64,000 nt of DNA from Micavibrio sp. (GCA_026989265.1 JALSJP010000002.1:43515-107514); one strand, 5' to 3'. Shown: positions 28,258 to 41,300, numbered from the stretch's first letter. The notes: a model not told the origin generated them from the sequence alone. A program made the numbers and translations.

Positions 28258-29139
28258 ATGGGACATTCCCACCATCACCACCATATTGACCCATCAGAAA
28301 TAGGCGAAAAACGCCTATTATGGGCGATTATTGCGAATATGCTACTAACCTTAGCGCAAGCGGTGGGTGGCATTATATCGGGCAGCCTTTCTCTTATTGC
28401 GGACGCGCTTCATAATTTCAGTGACGCAGCAGCACTTTTAATTGCACTGGTTGCCATTAAAATTGGCAGGAAACCAGCGGATCAGCTCAAAACATTTGGC
28501 TATAAACGCGCAGAGACTATCGCCGCCCTTATAAATCTAACGACCTTGATAGTTATCGGATTATATCTAGTTTATGAAGCGATTTGGCGGTTTTTCATGC
28601 CAGAGCCTGTTATCGGATGGCTAGTTGTAATTGTTGCCTCTATCGCTCTAATCGTTGATATCTTTACTGCAATGCTTACATATTCTCAATCAAAACACAG
28701 CATGAATATGAGAGCGGCTTTCCTGCATAATGTTGGCGATGCTCTTGCCTCTGTCGGAGTTATTATCGCGGGGGCGGCTATCATATTATATGGATGGGTG
28801 TGGGTTGATGCAGCCATGACATTGTTAATTGCTGGTTATATATTGTGGCAAGGGTTTAATGATATTCCGAAAGTCATCCACTTGCTTATGGAAGGAACGC
28901 CTGACCATATAAATATTAATGATGTGATTGCTTCGATGGAAGATATTGGCGGCGTAGGCGGCGTTCACCATGTTCATATCTGGCAAATTGATGAGCAGCG
29001 TAGCGCCCTAGAAGCTCATGTCGTGCTTGAAAAAGATACTAATATGGATGAGCTGAAATTAACCATAAAATCTATGCTTGGCGATATATATCAAATAAAT
29101 CACTCAACATTAGAATTTGAGCATAAATGTTGCCAATAA
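28258..29139 (+). CDS. Cation diffusion facilitator (zinc/divalent metal exporter)
   Basis: CDF family membrane transporter (CzcD/ZitB type) that exports Zn2+ or similar ions against protons. The N-terminus is a His cluster (MGHSHHHHHID). Six membrane helices follow, with metal-site motifs SLIADALHNFSDA near 42 and HNVGDALASVG near 156, and a cytoplasmic C-terminal domain with HHVHIW near 240. Length 293 is normal. The next gene encodes a Cys-rich exported peptide, which supports a metal context. Confidence 0.94.
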   Translation: MGHSHHHHHIDPSEIGEKRLLWAIIANMLLTLAQAVGGIISGSLSLIADALHNFSDAAALLIALVAIKIGRKPADQLKTFGYKRAETIAALINLTTLIVIGLYLVYEAIWRFFMPEPVIGWLVVIVASIALIVDIFTAMLTYSQSKHSMNMRAAFLHNVGDALASVGVIIAGAAIILYGWVWVDAAMTLLIAGYILWQGFNDIPKVIHLLMEGTPDHININDVIASMEDIGGVGGVHHVHIWQIDEQRSALEAHVVLEKDTNMDELKLTIKSMLGDIYQINHSTLEFEHKCCQ

Positions 29140-29214
29140 ATAATTTTTGTAACCTTTTTTGTGATATATTCGAATAAAATTACTTAAGATTAATATATTT
29201 TAAAAGGAATAATT

Positions 29215-29484
29215 ATGAATAAAAAACTTTCAACATTGCTATTTGCAAGCACCATAGCGGTGTTTACATTTTCAACTATGCCTGCTCATGCTTGCGCAGG
29301 ATCACCTAAATGCCCAAAGCATGCAGAAAAGAAAATGGAAAAGAAATGCAAAAAAGGCTGTACCAAGCCGTGCTGCAAAAAAGCTCAGCTTGAGAAAAAA
29401 TGTAAAAAATCTGAAGTTAAGAAAAAATGTACTAAAGGCAAGAATAAGCCACACCATAATGACAATTCTCGTTATAACGATTAA
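29215..29484 (+). CDS. Exported Cys/Lys-rich small protein, possible metal binder
   Basis: A 89-residue protein with a clear signal peptide (hydrophobic core FASTIAVFTFSTM, cleavage likely after AHA at about residue 26). The mature part is almost entirely Lys and Cys with CxxxxxC, CxxxC and CC spacings (about eight Cys) and ends HHNDNSRYND. It has a good ribosome-binding site (aaaaggaata) and its own terminator at 29493. No family recognised. The Cys spacing and the CDF transporter upstream suggest periplasmic metal binding; this is inference. Short Lys/Cys-rich leaders also occur in other exported peptides. Confidence 0.85.
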   Translation: MNKKLSTLLFASTIAVFTFSTMPAHACAGSPKCPKHAEKKMEKKCKKGCTKPCCKKAQLEKKCKKSEVKKKCTKGKNKPHHNDNSRYND

Positions 29485-29492
29485 AAATCATA

Positions 29493-29525
29493 AAATGGGC
29501 TGGATCTTTTTCAGCCCGTTTTTGT
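29493..29525 (+). terminator. Rho-independent terminator
   Basis: Stem gggctg/cagccc with an eight- to nine-base loop, followed by a T-run (gttttt). It separates the Cys-rich gene from lpxC. Confidence 0.8.
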
Positions 29526-29610
29526 AACAAACCGCAACAAAGCGTGATTTGCGGGATATCATGATTTTTTGCTATATTAGTCACAATAAAGCATTAAAGG
29601 GCTAATATTC

Positions 29611-30534
29611 ATGATTTCAAACATGCAACATACTATTAATGACACGGTCACAATAAGTGACATTGGTCTTCATTCTGGTGAGATAATCACTATGAAGCTT
29701 ATTCCTGCTGCCGAAAATCACGGCATTATCTTTATTCGCAGTGATATTACTGATGGTGATAACGTAATTCCTGCTCTTTGGAATAATGTAGTAGATACAA
29801 AACTTTGCACTGTTATAGGCAATAAATCTGGCGCGGTTGTTGGCACGATAGAGCATCTTATGTCGGCGCTTCGCGGTCTTGGAGTTGATAATCTTACAAT
29901 CGAAATTGATGGAGCGGAAGTCCCTGCAATGGATGGCAGCGCAATGCCATTTGTTGAGGCAATCGAAGAAGTTGGGCTTAAAACTCAAAGCCTGCCAAAA
30001 CGCGCAATTAAGGTATTAAAAGGAATTTCTGTAGAAAATAACGGCACATATGTGCATTTAACCCCTGATAGCAAAAGCTCATTTGCTGGTGAGATTGAGT
30101 TTGAGCATGGCGATATTGGCTATCAAAGATTTGAAACTCAATTATTAAATGGTAATTTCAAGCATGATATAGCAAGCGCGCGCACCTTTGGCTTTTTCCA
30201 TGAGGCGCAGTGGCTACGCTCGCAAGGCTTAGGGCTTGGCGGATCATTAGATAATGCAATCATACTTAATGATGACGGGGTGATGAATTCCGAAGGCTTG
30301 CGCTTTGAAAATGAATTTATACGCCATAAATTGCTTGATGCTATTGGTGATCTATATCTTGCAGGCGGTCAGGTTTTAGGGCTTTATGATGGCATTAAGG
30401 CTGGTCACTCAATGAATAACGCCATTTTGCATGAGCTGTTTTCTTGTGATGATAATTGGGAATATATTGACCTGCCAATCTCACAAACCAAATCAAAACA
30501 AACATTGCTAGAAGGCGACCTTGTATTCGCATAG
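29611..30534 (+). CDS. lpxC: UDP-3-O-acyl-N-acetylglucosamine deacetylase LpxC
   Basis: Zinc enzyme for the committed step of lipid A synthesis. Visible zinc and catalytic motifs: GTIEHLMSALRGLGVDN near residue 75 (His), RHKLLDAIGDLYLAGG near 240 (His and Asp ligands) and GHSMNNAILHEL near 270 (catalytic His). The GLHSGE opening is standard. 307 residues. In many proteobacteria lpxC follows ftsZ, as it nearly does here, with the metal genes inserted. Shows the cell makes lipopolysaccharide. Confidence 0.96.
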   Translation: MISNMQHTINDTVTISDIGLHSGEIITMKLIPAAENHGIIFIRSDITDGDNVIPALWNNVVDTKLCTVIGNKSGAVVGTIEHLMSALRGLGVDNLTIEIDGAEVPAMDGSAMPFVEAIEEVGLKTQSLPKRAIKVLKGISVENNGTYVHLTPDSKSSFAGEIEFEHGDIGYQRFETQLLNGNFKHDIASARTFGFFHEAQWLRSQGLGLGGSLDNAIILNDDGVMNSEGLRFENEFIRHKLLDAIGDLYLAGGQVLGLYDGIKAGHSMNNAILHELFSCDDNWEYIDLPISQTKSKQTLLEGDLVFA

Positions 30535-30582
30535 CTTTTTTTCTATGATACTTTAGTTTATCTATAGAATCGGAGCGACTTT

Positions 30583-31404
30583 ATGCGTTTTAAAAATCTT
30601 TTTTTATCTGTGCTTGTAATTTTTACTGTTTCCGCATGTTCTGGAAATGACAAGACTAAGCCAGAAGTTGAAACAGCGTCGGTTGAAGCTCTATATGAAA
30701 AAGCCAGCAATGCTATGGAGGCTGAGGATTATATTGATGCTACCAAATATTTTGAAGAAATAGAGCGTCAACATCCTTACTCGCAATGGTCTGCAAGGGC
30801 GCAGCTTATGGGTGCTTACTCATCATATTTAGATCAGCGTTACGATGACGCAGTAATTTCGCTTGACCGCTATATCCAGCTTCACCCTGGTGCAAAAGAC
30901 GTTGATTATGCACATTATCTAAAAGCATTATCATTTTATGAGCAAATATCAGATGTAAGGCGCGACCAAGAAATGACAATCGAAGCCGTTAAGGCTTTGA
31001 ACACATTAATTAATCGCTTTCCAAATAGTGAATATACGCGCGATGCAGTTCTAAAGCGAGACCTTACATTCGATCATTTGGCGGGCAAGGAAATGGATGT
31101 TGGGCGTTATTACCTTAATCGCGGTCATGTGAATGCGGCTATTAACCGCTTCCGCTCTGTCGTTGTGAATTTCCAAACAACCAGCCATGTTGCAGAAGCT
31201 CTCCACCGCCTTGTTGAGGCTTATATGACATTAGGGTTGCGCACAGAAGCCATGCAAGTTGCCGCCGTTTTGGGGCATAATTATCCTGGAAGTGAATGGT
31301 ATCAGCGTTCATATGCGCTCATGGATGATACTCAACGTCAAAAAATCATGGATGACCGTGGCATGTTTGAGCGCACGTTGGACTCGCTTTTAAAGCCTGA
31401 TTAA
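30583..31404 (+). CDS. bamD: Outer membrane assembly lipoprotein BamD
   Basis: Essential BAM-complex lipoprotein with TPR repeats. The signal peptide ends at a lipobox (VSAC, Cys at residue 19). The mature part begins with an acidic linker, then TPR-like helices including IERQHPYSQWSARAQL and INRFPNSEYTRDA, motifs typical of BamD (ComL/YfiO). 273 residues. It precedes recN, as in many alphaproteobacteria. Confidence 0.95.
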   Translation: MRFKNLFLSVLVIFTVSACSGNDKTKPEVETASVEALYEKASNAMEAEDYIDATKYFEEIERQHPYSQWSARAQLMGAYSSYLDQRYDDAVISLDRYIQLHPGAKDVDYAHYLKALSFYEQISDVRRDQEMTIEAVKALNTLINRFPNSEYTRDAVLKRDLTFDHLAGKEMDVGRYYLNRGHVNAAINRFRSVVVNFQTTSHVAEALHRLVEAYMTLGLRTEAMQVAAVLGHNYPGSEWYQRSYALMDDTQRQKIMDDRGMFERTLDSLLKPD

Positions 31405-31422
31405 TTAACGAGGTAATATAAT

Positions 31423-35144
<3,722 letters not shown>

Positions 35145-35146
35145 TA

Positions 35147-35383
35147 TCATATAGAATCACTTTTATCACGCAGATCATTAAGTATTCCCATAGCGGCCTC
35201 AATCTCAGGCGGATAATCGCGACGCTCAATAAATTCACCGCCGCCCGTGTTGCGCGTCATGGCAAGGTCAAGAGCCTTGGTCAATAGTTCGGAGATTTTG
35301 ATGTCATCTTGCTCTAATGAGAGTTCCAACGCAGATAGTATTCTATCGCTCAATCTTATTTGTTCTTTGCTTAGTACACTCAT
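35147..35383 (-). CDS. Short unknown protein
   Basis: A 78-residue, mostly helical, acidic protein with a central RNTGGGEFIERRDYPPEI stretch. It has a ribosome-binding site (ggagac) before the ATG and ends 2 bases from the convergent ligA stop. No family recognised. Its charge pattern and small size could fit a regulator, but nothing in the sequence shows that. Spacing to the hydrolase gene upstream (46 bases) allows co-transcription. Confidence 0.7.
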   Translation of the reverse strand: MSVLSKEQIRLSDRILSALELSLEQDDIKISELLTKALDLAMTRNTGGGEFIERRDYPPEIEAAMGILNDLRDKSDSI

Positions 35384-35429
35384 TTATTGTGTCTCCTATA
35401 TTTATAAAGTTATTAATTATGCCTTGTTA

Positions 35430-36422
35430 TTAGAAAGGTTTCAAGGTTTCGGGCTTATCAATAATATTTTCTTTCACTAACCTATAGAAATTATTTAAAA
35501 AATCATCCCTAATATTGTCTTTTTCCATTAATATTTCATGATAAGCATCAGGATAATCGGCGGCGCTAGCATTATCCATGCTATTTATAATTTTTTTAGA
35601 TATCTTGTTATCTATCAGGGCATCATGCTTTGGTATGCCAAAAAAACATGGAGTTTTAATGCTTGGCGCATGTTTTTGAACTGATATGCATGATTTTTGA
35701 GCATCATATAGCCATCTAAATGTAATGTCGCCGCATCGCAAATCATCATTTTTTTCAAACCATAGGTCATTTATAAGGCTTCTTATCGGATCAGATGATA
35801 ATATGTGTGTTTTGGCGTTTCTGACCCAATCACCACCTGTTGCAATATATGATTTTCCTGCAAATAATTTCAGCAGATAAGTAGAAGCAAGAGCAACATA
35901 TTGAGGAATTTTCTCAAATGCTTTAATCCCAGTCATTGGCGCGGAAAATGCGGCGCATTCAAAAGTATCAGGGTGTTTTTGCAAATATCTTAAACCAAGA
36001 TTCCCGCCCATTGAATGAGCAATCATAGCAAGAGGTATCCGCCCCCGATCAGGATGGACGCTGGAATGCTTGATATATTCCGTTATAAGATAATGCAAAT
36101 CGTCTATATCTTCGTCAAACCCTGTGCTGTGGCGCTTTTGTGGATTATCAAGATATCGATGCGACTTACCTTGCCCTGCCCAATCAAACACCCAAAAAGC
36201 CATGTTATTTGCGTTGCACCAGCGCGCCAGCTCATAATATTTTTCTGAAAACTCGCCAAGCCCTTGCAAGCAAACAACGACCGCATCGGGAATGCTATCT
36301 TGTGGAAATACTGAGCCAAATCGAATGCGCCGACCTGCCTCGCGCTCAAAGCTGTGCCACCGCCAGCCCTTGGGCTGTGCGAACCGCTCTTCTATGTCTG
36401 GTTGTTTTGATTCTATAATCAT
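35430..36422 (-). CDS. Lysophospholipase-like alpha/beta hydrolase (serine aminopeptidase S33 type)
   Basis: A 330-residue hydrolase resembling PldB/monoacylglycerol lipases. VVCLQGLGEFSEKYYELA near 48 resembles the HG..E loop; the nucleophile Ser lies in IAHSMGGNLGLRYL near 137, the acid is likely Asp in GIPKHDALIDN near 275 and the His in YPDAYHEILME near 301. No signal peptide. It probably hydrolyses a membrane-lipid-derived ester; substrate unknown. Confidence 0.85.
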   Translation of the reverse strand: MIIESKQPDIEERFAQPKGWRWHSFEREAGRRIRFGSVFPQDSIPDAVVVCLQGLGEFSEKYYELARWCNANNMAFWVFDWAGQGKSHRYLDNPQKRHSTGFDEDIDDLHYLITEYIKHSSVHPDRGRIPLAMIAHSMGGNLGLRYLQKHPDTFECAAFSAPMTGIKAFEKIPQYVALASTYLLKLFAGKSYIATGGDWVRNAKTHILSSDPIRSLINDLWFEKNDDLRCGDITFRWLYDAQKSCISVQKHAPSIKTPCFFGIPKHDALIDNKISKKIINSMDNASAADYPDAYHEILMEKDNIRDDFLNNFYRLVKENIIDKPETLKPF

Positions 36423-36497
36423 TTATCGCCGTTTATTGATTGAGATAGAGAGTAACATTATGGATTAAATAAGTTAATAAAATTAAAATATATTAAT

Positions 36498-36527
36498 TTG
36501 ACATAGCGGAATGGCATTGTTTATGTT
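36498..36527 (+). promoter_or_regulatory. Sigma-70 type promoter
   Basis: TTGACA (36498-36503), 18-base spacer, TATGTT (36522-36527). The expected transcription start falls at or within one or two bases of the ATG at 36535, so the transcript would be leaderless. The same -35, spacer and -10 occur before the L36 gene at 41301. Confidence 0.65.
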
Positions 36528-36534
36528 AATGCCC

Positions 36535-36642
36535 ATGGGTAATGTAGTTGAATTTCAAAGAAATAGTGGTGAGGAATCAAAACCTCGTCAGCCATTCCTT
36601 ATTTTATGGTCACCAAGAAGCGCACGCCGCTTCCATCTTTAG
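36535..36642 (+). CDS. Small leaderless gene, 35 residues
   Basis: The ATG lies 7 bases after a near-consensus -10 box, so it is probably translated from a leaderless mRNA. The peptide begins MGNVVEFQRN and ends with a basic SPRSARRFHL tail; short proteins with an MxNVVxF-like start are familiar in alphaproteobacteria. It ends 18 bases from the convergent pntB stop. No function known. A longer frame starting at 36548 overlaps pntB and is not credible. Confidence 0.45.
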   Translation: MGNVVEFQRNSGEESKPRQPFLILWSPRSARRFHL

Positions 36643-36660
36643 GCGCAGAGCAAGATACGG

Positions 36661-38055
36661 CTACTCCATCGCTTTGATGATATTTTCAGTCATTTTCTTG
36701 GCATCACCAAGCAGCATCATTGTGTTATCTTCGAAAAATAGCGGGTTTTCAATGCCAGCATAGCCAGAACCCATGGAGCGTTTAACAAACAGCACAGTCT
36801 TTGCTTTTTCAACGTCCAATATAGGCATGCCGTAAATGGGAGAGCTGGAATCATTTTTTGCCGCGGGATTAGTGATGTCATTTGCGCCAATAACATAAAC
36901 CACATCCGCCATAGCAAATTCGCGGTTAATATCTTCCATTTCGAACACTTCATCATATGGAACATTTGCCTCAGCCAAAAGCACATTCATATGCCCTGGC
37001 ATGCGCCCCGCAACGGGGTGGATTGCATATGTCACCTCCACGCCTTCGCCTTTAAGCAAGTCTACCATCTCACGTAAAGCATGTTGAGCTTGCGCCACCG
37101 CCATTCCATATCCGGGAACTATAATAACTTTAGAGGCGTTTTGCATGATATAAGCAGCGTCCTCCGCCGCGCCAATATTGGCGTTCTTATCTCCCATATC
37201 AGCCGCCGCCGCTCTATCAGAATTGCTATCGCCGCCAAATCCGCCAAGGATAACGCTTAGGAATGATCTATTCATGCCCTTGCACATAATGTAAGAAAGG
37301 ATAGCCCCCGACGCTCCGACAAGTGCGCCCGTTATAATTAGCAAGTTATTATGAAGCGTAAAGCCAATTCCTGCCGCAGCCCAGCCCGAATACGAGTTAA
37401 GCATAGACACAATAACGGGCATATCCGCGCCGCCAATCGGTATAATCATAAGAACGCCAAGGGCAAGGGCTATGATAGCAATCGTCCAAAACCAAAATGC
37501 GCTGCCTGTTAGACACAGCATGATAACCATGAGGAATAATGCAATCCCTAGCATAGCATTAAGCTTGTGCTGCCCCAAAAAAACAATAGGCTTGCCCGAG
37601 ATTTTGCCTTGCAGCTTGCCCCATGCAATGATTGAACCAGTAAAGGTAATTGCGCCAATAGCAAGCCCTAGAGCCATTTCTATCAGGCTTAGCGTTTTAA
37701 TGTCGCCATATGTTCCAATGCCATAAGTTTCAGGGCTATAGAATGCCGCCGCTGCAACACAAATAGCGGCCAAACCCACAAGCGAGTGAAACCCCGCCAT
37801 AAGCTGTGGCAATGAGGTCATCTCAATTGTTTTTGCAATGTGAGTGCCAATAGTTCCGCCAATGGCAATCGCTATGATGATCCAAACCCAGCCATCAACT
37901 TGCGGGGACATAAGCGCAGTTACAATGGCAATTACCATGCCGATAATGCCGTAAGTCAAGCCTCTGCCGGCTGTTTCAGGATGTGACAGCCCGCGAAGGG
38001 CGAGTATGAATAATACTGACGCTACTAAATATGCGAGTGATGAGACGATAGCCAT
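36661..38055 (-). CDS. pntB: NAD(P) transhydrogenase subunit beta
   Basis: Carries about nine membrane helices of the proton channel and the NADP(H)-binding domain III at the C-terminus (IVPGYGMAVAQAQHALREM near 320, and DVVYVIGANDITNPAA near 405). The complex couples hydride transfer between NADH and NADP+ to proton movement, supplying NADPH. 464 residues. Last gene of the pntAA-pntAB-pntB operon, 4 bases after pntAB. Confidence 0.96.
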   Translation of the reverse strand: MAIVSSLAYLVASVLFILALRGLSHPETAGRGLTYGIIGMVIAIVTALMSPQVDGWVWIIIAIAIGGTIGTHIAKTIEMTSLPQLMAGFHSLVGLAAICVAAAAFYSPETYGIGTYGDIKTLSLIEMALGLAIGAITFTGSIIAWGKLQGKISGKPIVFLGQHKLNAMLGIALFLMVIMLCLTGSAFWFWTIAIIALALGVLMIIPIGGADMPVIVSMLNSYSGWAAAGIGFTLHNNLLIITGALVGASGAILSYIMCKGMNRSFLSVILGGFGGDSNSDRAAAADMGDKNANIGAAEDAAYIMQNASKVIIVPGYGMAVAQAQHALREMVDLLKGEGVEVTYAIHPVAGRMPGHMNVLLAEANVPYDEVFEMEDINREFAMADVVYVIGANDITNPAAKNDSSSPIYGMPILDVEKAKTVLFVKRSMGSGYAGIENPLFFEDNTMMLLGDAKKMTENIIKAME

Positions 38056-38059
38056 TTAC

Positions 38060-38476
38060 TTAAACCTTTTTCTTGAACATATGCAGCATGCGTTTAGTAA
38101 TAATAAACCCGCCAAAAATATTAACAGATGCCAATATAACCGCGATAAACCCTAGGAAATTAGCAAATCCTGATGAACTTGCCGCGCCCGTAGCTATTAC
38201 CGCTCCAACAATAATCACAGAGGATATAGCATTAGTAAGAGCCATAAGCGGTGAGTGCAAAGCAGGTGTTACGCGCCAAACAACGTGATAACCCACAAAA
38301 CAAGCAAGTACAAAAACCGTAAGCCCTGTTATTATGAATGGGTCGCTATTATTGCCGCTTTGCGCGATAACATCGCCAGCCTCTAGGGCTAATTCTGCAG
38401 CATTATCAGATAGCTCTTGCAATCGCTCGACAAGCTCTTGTGCACTTTGTGATAATGTTCTTTCTTTTTCAGACAT
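38060..38476 (-). CDS. pntAB: NAD(P) transhydrogenase subunit alpha 2 (membrane part)
   Basis: A short membrane subunit of 138 residues with three hydrophobic helices ([21 protein letters not shown] near 46, and two more), equal to the C-terminal membrane part of E. coli PntA. A helical, acidic N-terminal extension precedes it. The split of PntA into two genes is the arrangement known from Rhodospirillum rubrum. It lies 9 bases after pntAA. Confidence 0.93.
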   Translation of the reverse strand: MSEKERTLSQSAQELVERLQELSDNAAELALEAGDVIAQSGNNSDPFIITGLTVFVLACFVGYHVVWRVTPALHSPLMALTNAISSVIIVGAVIATGAASSSGFANFLGFIAVILASVNIFGGFIITKRMLHMFKKKV

Positions 38477-38485
38477 CGTTCAATC

Positions 38486-39640
38486 TCATTTATCTGTTGG
38501 TGGTTTATCAGTAAAATTAGGGTGAGTTACTATGCCATCACGCGTCATAGACACGCCCTTTATAATCTCATCTTCATAATCAATAGATATTTTTTTTGTT
38601 TCTTTATCAATGATAAGATTTAACAAATTAAGCAAGTTTTTAGCATAAAGAGCAGAGGAATCGGCGGCTAGCCTGCTTGGGATATTCAAATGCCCCACGA
38701 TAGTAACTCCGTGTTTAACGATAACCTCGCCTGCTTTTGATCCCGCGCAATTACCGCCCGCCTCAACCGCCATATCAACAATGACAGAGCCAGCCTTCAT
38801 TGATTTAACCATAGCAGCAGTTATTAGCTTTGGCGCAGGTCTGTTAGGGATAAGCGCCGTTGTTATAATGATATCTTGCTTTGCAATATGTTGCTCGATA
38901 AGCTCGGCTTGCTTTGCTTTATACTCAGGCGACATTTCCTTGGCATATCCGCCAGCAGTTTCAGCATTTTTGAACTCGTCATCTTCCACGGCGATAAAGC
39001 TTGCGCCAAGGGATGCTACTTGCTCTTTAGCTGCGGGGCGAACATCTGTTGCGGATACCACCGCGCCAAGCCTTCTAGCCGTTGCAATGGCTTGCAAGCC
39101 AGCCACCCCCGCGCCCATGACAAATACCTTAGCAGGTGAGATAGTCCCCGCCGCCGTCATCATCATTGGAAAAGCATGCGGGTAATGCTCGGCTGCATCT
39201 AAAACAGATTTATAGCCCGCCAAATTTGATTGCGAAGACAGCACATCCATGCTTTGCGCGCGGCTTATACGTGGAACAAACTCCATGGAAAATGCGTCAA
39301 TTTTAGCCTTAGCGCAGTCTTTGAGTATGGACTTATTCGCAAATGGCGAGAGCATAGCAATAAGCAAAGTTTTTTTCGGTATGTCTTTTATTTCTTCCGC
39401 GTTTGGTGGTTGCACTTTTAATATAATATCCGCGCCCTTAACCGTATCGGCAAAGCTTTTTGCGATTTTCGCCCCTGCATCTTTATATAGAGCGTCCGAA
39501 AATGTTGCATCAATGCCTGCACCTAATTCTATTGTCACAATGCAATCCATAGCTACAAGCTTTTTAACGCTCTCAGGTGAGGCAGCAACGCGCAGCTCAT
39601 TATCAGCACTTTCTTTCGGGATAGAGATTTTTATTCCCAC
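38486..39640 (-). CDS. pntAA: NAD(P) transhydrogenase subunit alpha 1 (NAD-binding)
   Basis: The soluble NAD(H)-binding domain I, homologous to alanine dehydrogenase. Motifs: KVQPPNAEEI, the RISRAQSMDVLSSQ segment near 128 (Arg, Gln and Asp contacts), and the Rossmann loop VFVMGAGVAGLQAIA near 168. Length 384. First gene of the operon; the 90-base gap to the minus-strand metalloprotease gene probably holds the promoter. Confidence 0.95.
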   Translation of the reverse strand: MGIKISIPKESADNELRVAASPESVKKLVAMDCIVTIELGAGIDATFSDALYKDAGAKIAKSFADTVKGADIILKVQPPNAEEIKDIPKKTLLIAMLSPFANKSILKDCAKAKIDAFSMEFVPRISRAQSMDVLSSQSNLAGYKSVLDAAEHYPHAFPMMMTAAGTISPAKVFVMGAGVAGLQAIATARRLGAVVSATDVRPAAKEQVASLGASFIAVEDDEFKNAETAGGYAKEMSPEYKAKQAELIEQHIAKQDIIITTALIPNRPAPKLITAAMVKSMKAGSVIVDMAVEAGGNCAGSKAGEVIVKHGVTIVGHLNIPSRLAADSSALYAKNLLNLLNLIIDKETKKISIDYEDEIIKGVSMTRDGIVTHPNFTDKPPTDK

Positions 39641-39731
39641 GATAGTTAATTCCCCTATGATTTAAATATAGCTATAATTTTGCATCATTTATAAGTTTTT
39701 GTGAAGAGGGAAATATTAATTTATACGTTTT

Positions 39732-41216
39732 TTAATTGGGAGTAACGCCATGTGCAGGAATTATCCCTTGTGCTGGAAGTGTGGCTTTTATATCTAACTC
39801 AATTCGATCTGGCTGTGCTGTCGGGTAATCATGTGTTATAAGTGTAATATCTGTGATATCAGTAAAATCTATTTGATTACTAAATATTGTTTTAAATTCA
39901 TCAACTTTATCAGTATCTTTTAATGCATGTGCGTGGGTGTCTACTGCCTCTAAATAATCTTGAACTAAATCATCAAGGGCCATGCCATATTCAGGTTTTA
40001 AACGCTCCTTTAAGCTATCGAATGCATTATTTTCATGTAAGAATTTAATTGCGGCATATTGCATTTCAGGATTTTGGAAACGTAGATCTTGCCCAAGTTT
40101 TGCGAAATCTTCTAATTGCGAGAATATCTCACTTGGCTTTTTTGTTAGTTTTTCAAAAAATTCAATATCATCTGCGTTTAACTCTGAAAATGTTCCATTT
40201 TCAATGCCATTTTTTATATATTGCGCATAAGTAAAACCAATTAAAGCATCTGCGTAGCTGTTTATAGCAAGCGGCAAAGCTGAGACACTAGACATTGACG
40301 CTACATTGAATTGAGATGTTGCGTTTTTTTGTGCAGGGTCAAACTTAATAGTCGTTACATGCTCTGATATGTGTTCATTGTTTATTGTTGTGTAGTTATT
40401 ACTATTATTAAGAAGGTTGCCTATTGATCTCATATGTTCAACTTGCGCGGGAATGTCTGAGCTTGTGGCTATCCCTTTTTCTTGCATTTTGTAATAGAAA
40501 TTAGCGCCTTTTATATCTGCTTGTGTTTCATGCGCGGCGCCATTGTCTATGTTTGTCAGATTAATTTCAATGCTATCATATTTTGAATTATCACTATAGT
40601 GGTGACCATTATGGCAATGTCCACCTATTTCATGTCCTATAACAAACACAGCCCAATCTTGAGAAGTTCCTGTTATATCATTTAAATATCGCGAATCTAT
40701 GCCCGCATAGCTAGAGGCTTCTTGAGTAGGTGCTTGTAGTTTTTCAGGAACTGTAACTATGCAAGATGGGGTTGTGACGCCCATGATTGCGGGTAAAAAT
40801 GAAGCAGAATAGCGCTGTTTTAGGGTCGTTGATGCAGCGCCATAAATGGTGTTTGCAACATCACTGTGATTGTTGATAAGTGCATTTGTAAGATCGTTTT
40901 TTGGTATGAATGGATGTTCACCCGCAGAGTGCTTGCCAATTAGTTGCATTATATTATCTTTTGTTTTGTTGAATTTATCCCAAAAGTCAACATCTTCACG
41001 TGTATTTATGCTCCCATTGCTGTCCAGTCTTGACCAGTCCTCTTTTGCTCCCCAAAGGGTTGAGTGGGAATCGCTTACAGGGGGTATGTAAACATCAGAT
41101 TTGCTTATAACCATAATATTTGTATTTGGTGCGAGATCGTCAATGGCATCGGCTAACCAAGGGAAGTTCCTTTGCACACTATCTGAAGCGTATAAATTAT
41201 TTGTGTTTTTATCCAT
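39732..41216 (-). CDS. Unknown protein with gluzincin-type zinc metalloprotease motif
   Basis: A 494-residue protein. HEIGGH at residues 195-200 is a HExxH zinc site, and 30 residues later HETQADIKGANFYY gives a Glu (230) and Asp (234) in an ExxAD arrangement like M48 peptidases, so a zinc peptidase is likely. No signal peptide or membrane segment is seen; residues 290-494 are helical, with no recognised domain. It is a single gene between pntAA and L36. Cytosolic housekeeping and secreted-effector roles are both open. Family not recognised. Confidence 0.75.
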   Translation of the reverse strand: MDKNTNNLYASDSVQRNFPWLADAIDDLAPNTNIMVISKSDVYIPPVSDSHSTLWGAKEDWSRLDSNGSINTREDVDFWDKFNKTKDNIMQLIGKHSAGEHPFIPKNDLTNALINNHSDVANTIYGAASTTLKQRYSASFLPAIMGVTTPSCIVTVPEKLQAPTQEASSYAGIDSRYLNDITGTSQDWAVFVIGHEIGGHCHNGHHYSDNSKYDSIEINLTNIDNGAAHETQADIKGANFYYKMQEKGIATSSDIPAQVEHMRSIGNLLNNSNNYTTINNEHISEHVTTIKFDPAQKNATSQFNVASMSSVSALPLAINSYADALIGFTYAQYIKNGIENGTFSELNADDIEFFEKLTKKPSEIFSQLEDFAKLGQDLRFQNPEMQYAAIKFLHENNAFDSLKERLKPEYGMALDDLVQDYLEAVDTHAHALKDTDKVDEFKTIFSNQIDFTDITDITLITHDYPTAQPDRIELDIKATLPAQGIIPAHGVTPN

Positions 41217-41300
41217 TGTGTTTTTATTACCTCGTTTTGAACATTATGTCCATTATTATTTAATATTTAGATAATGCTTAAAGTTTTCTTATAAGAGTGC

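Noticed and set aside
36548..36763. 71-residue plus-strand gene overlapping the pntB end
   Set aside because: It overlaps conserved pntB codons on the other strand; the shorter frame at 36535-36642 fits the promoter better.
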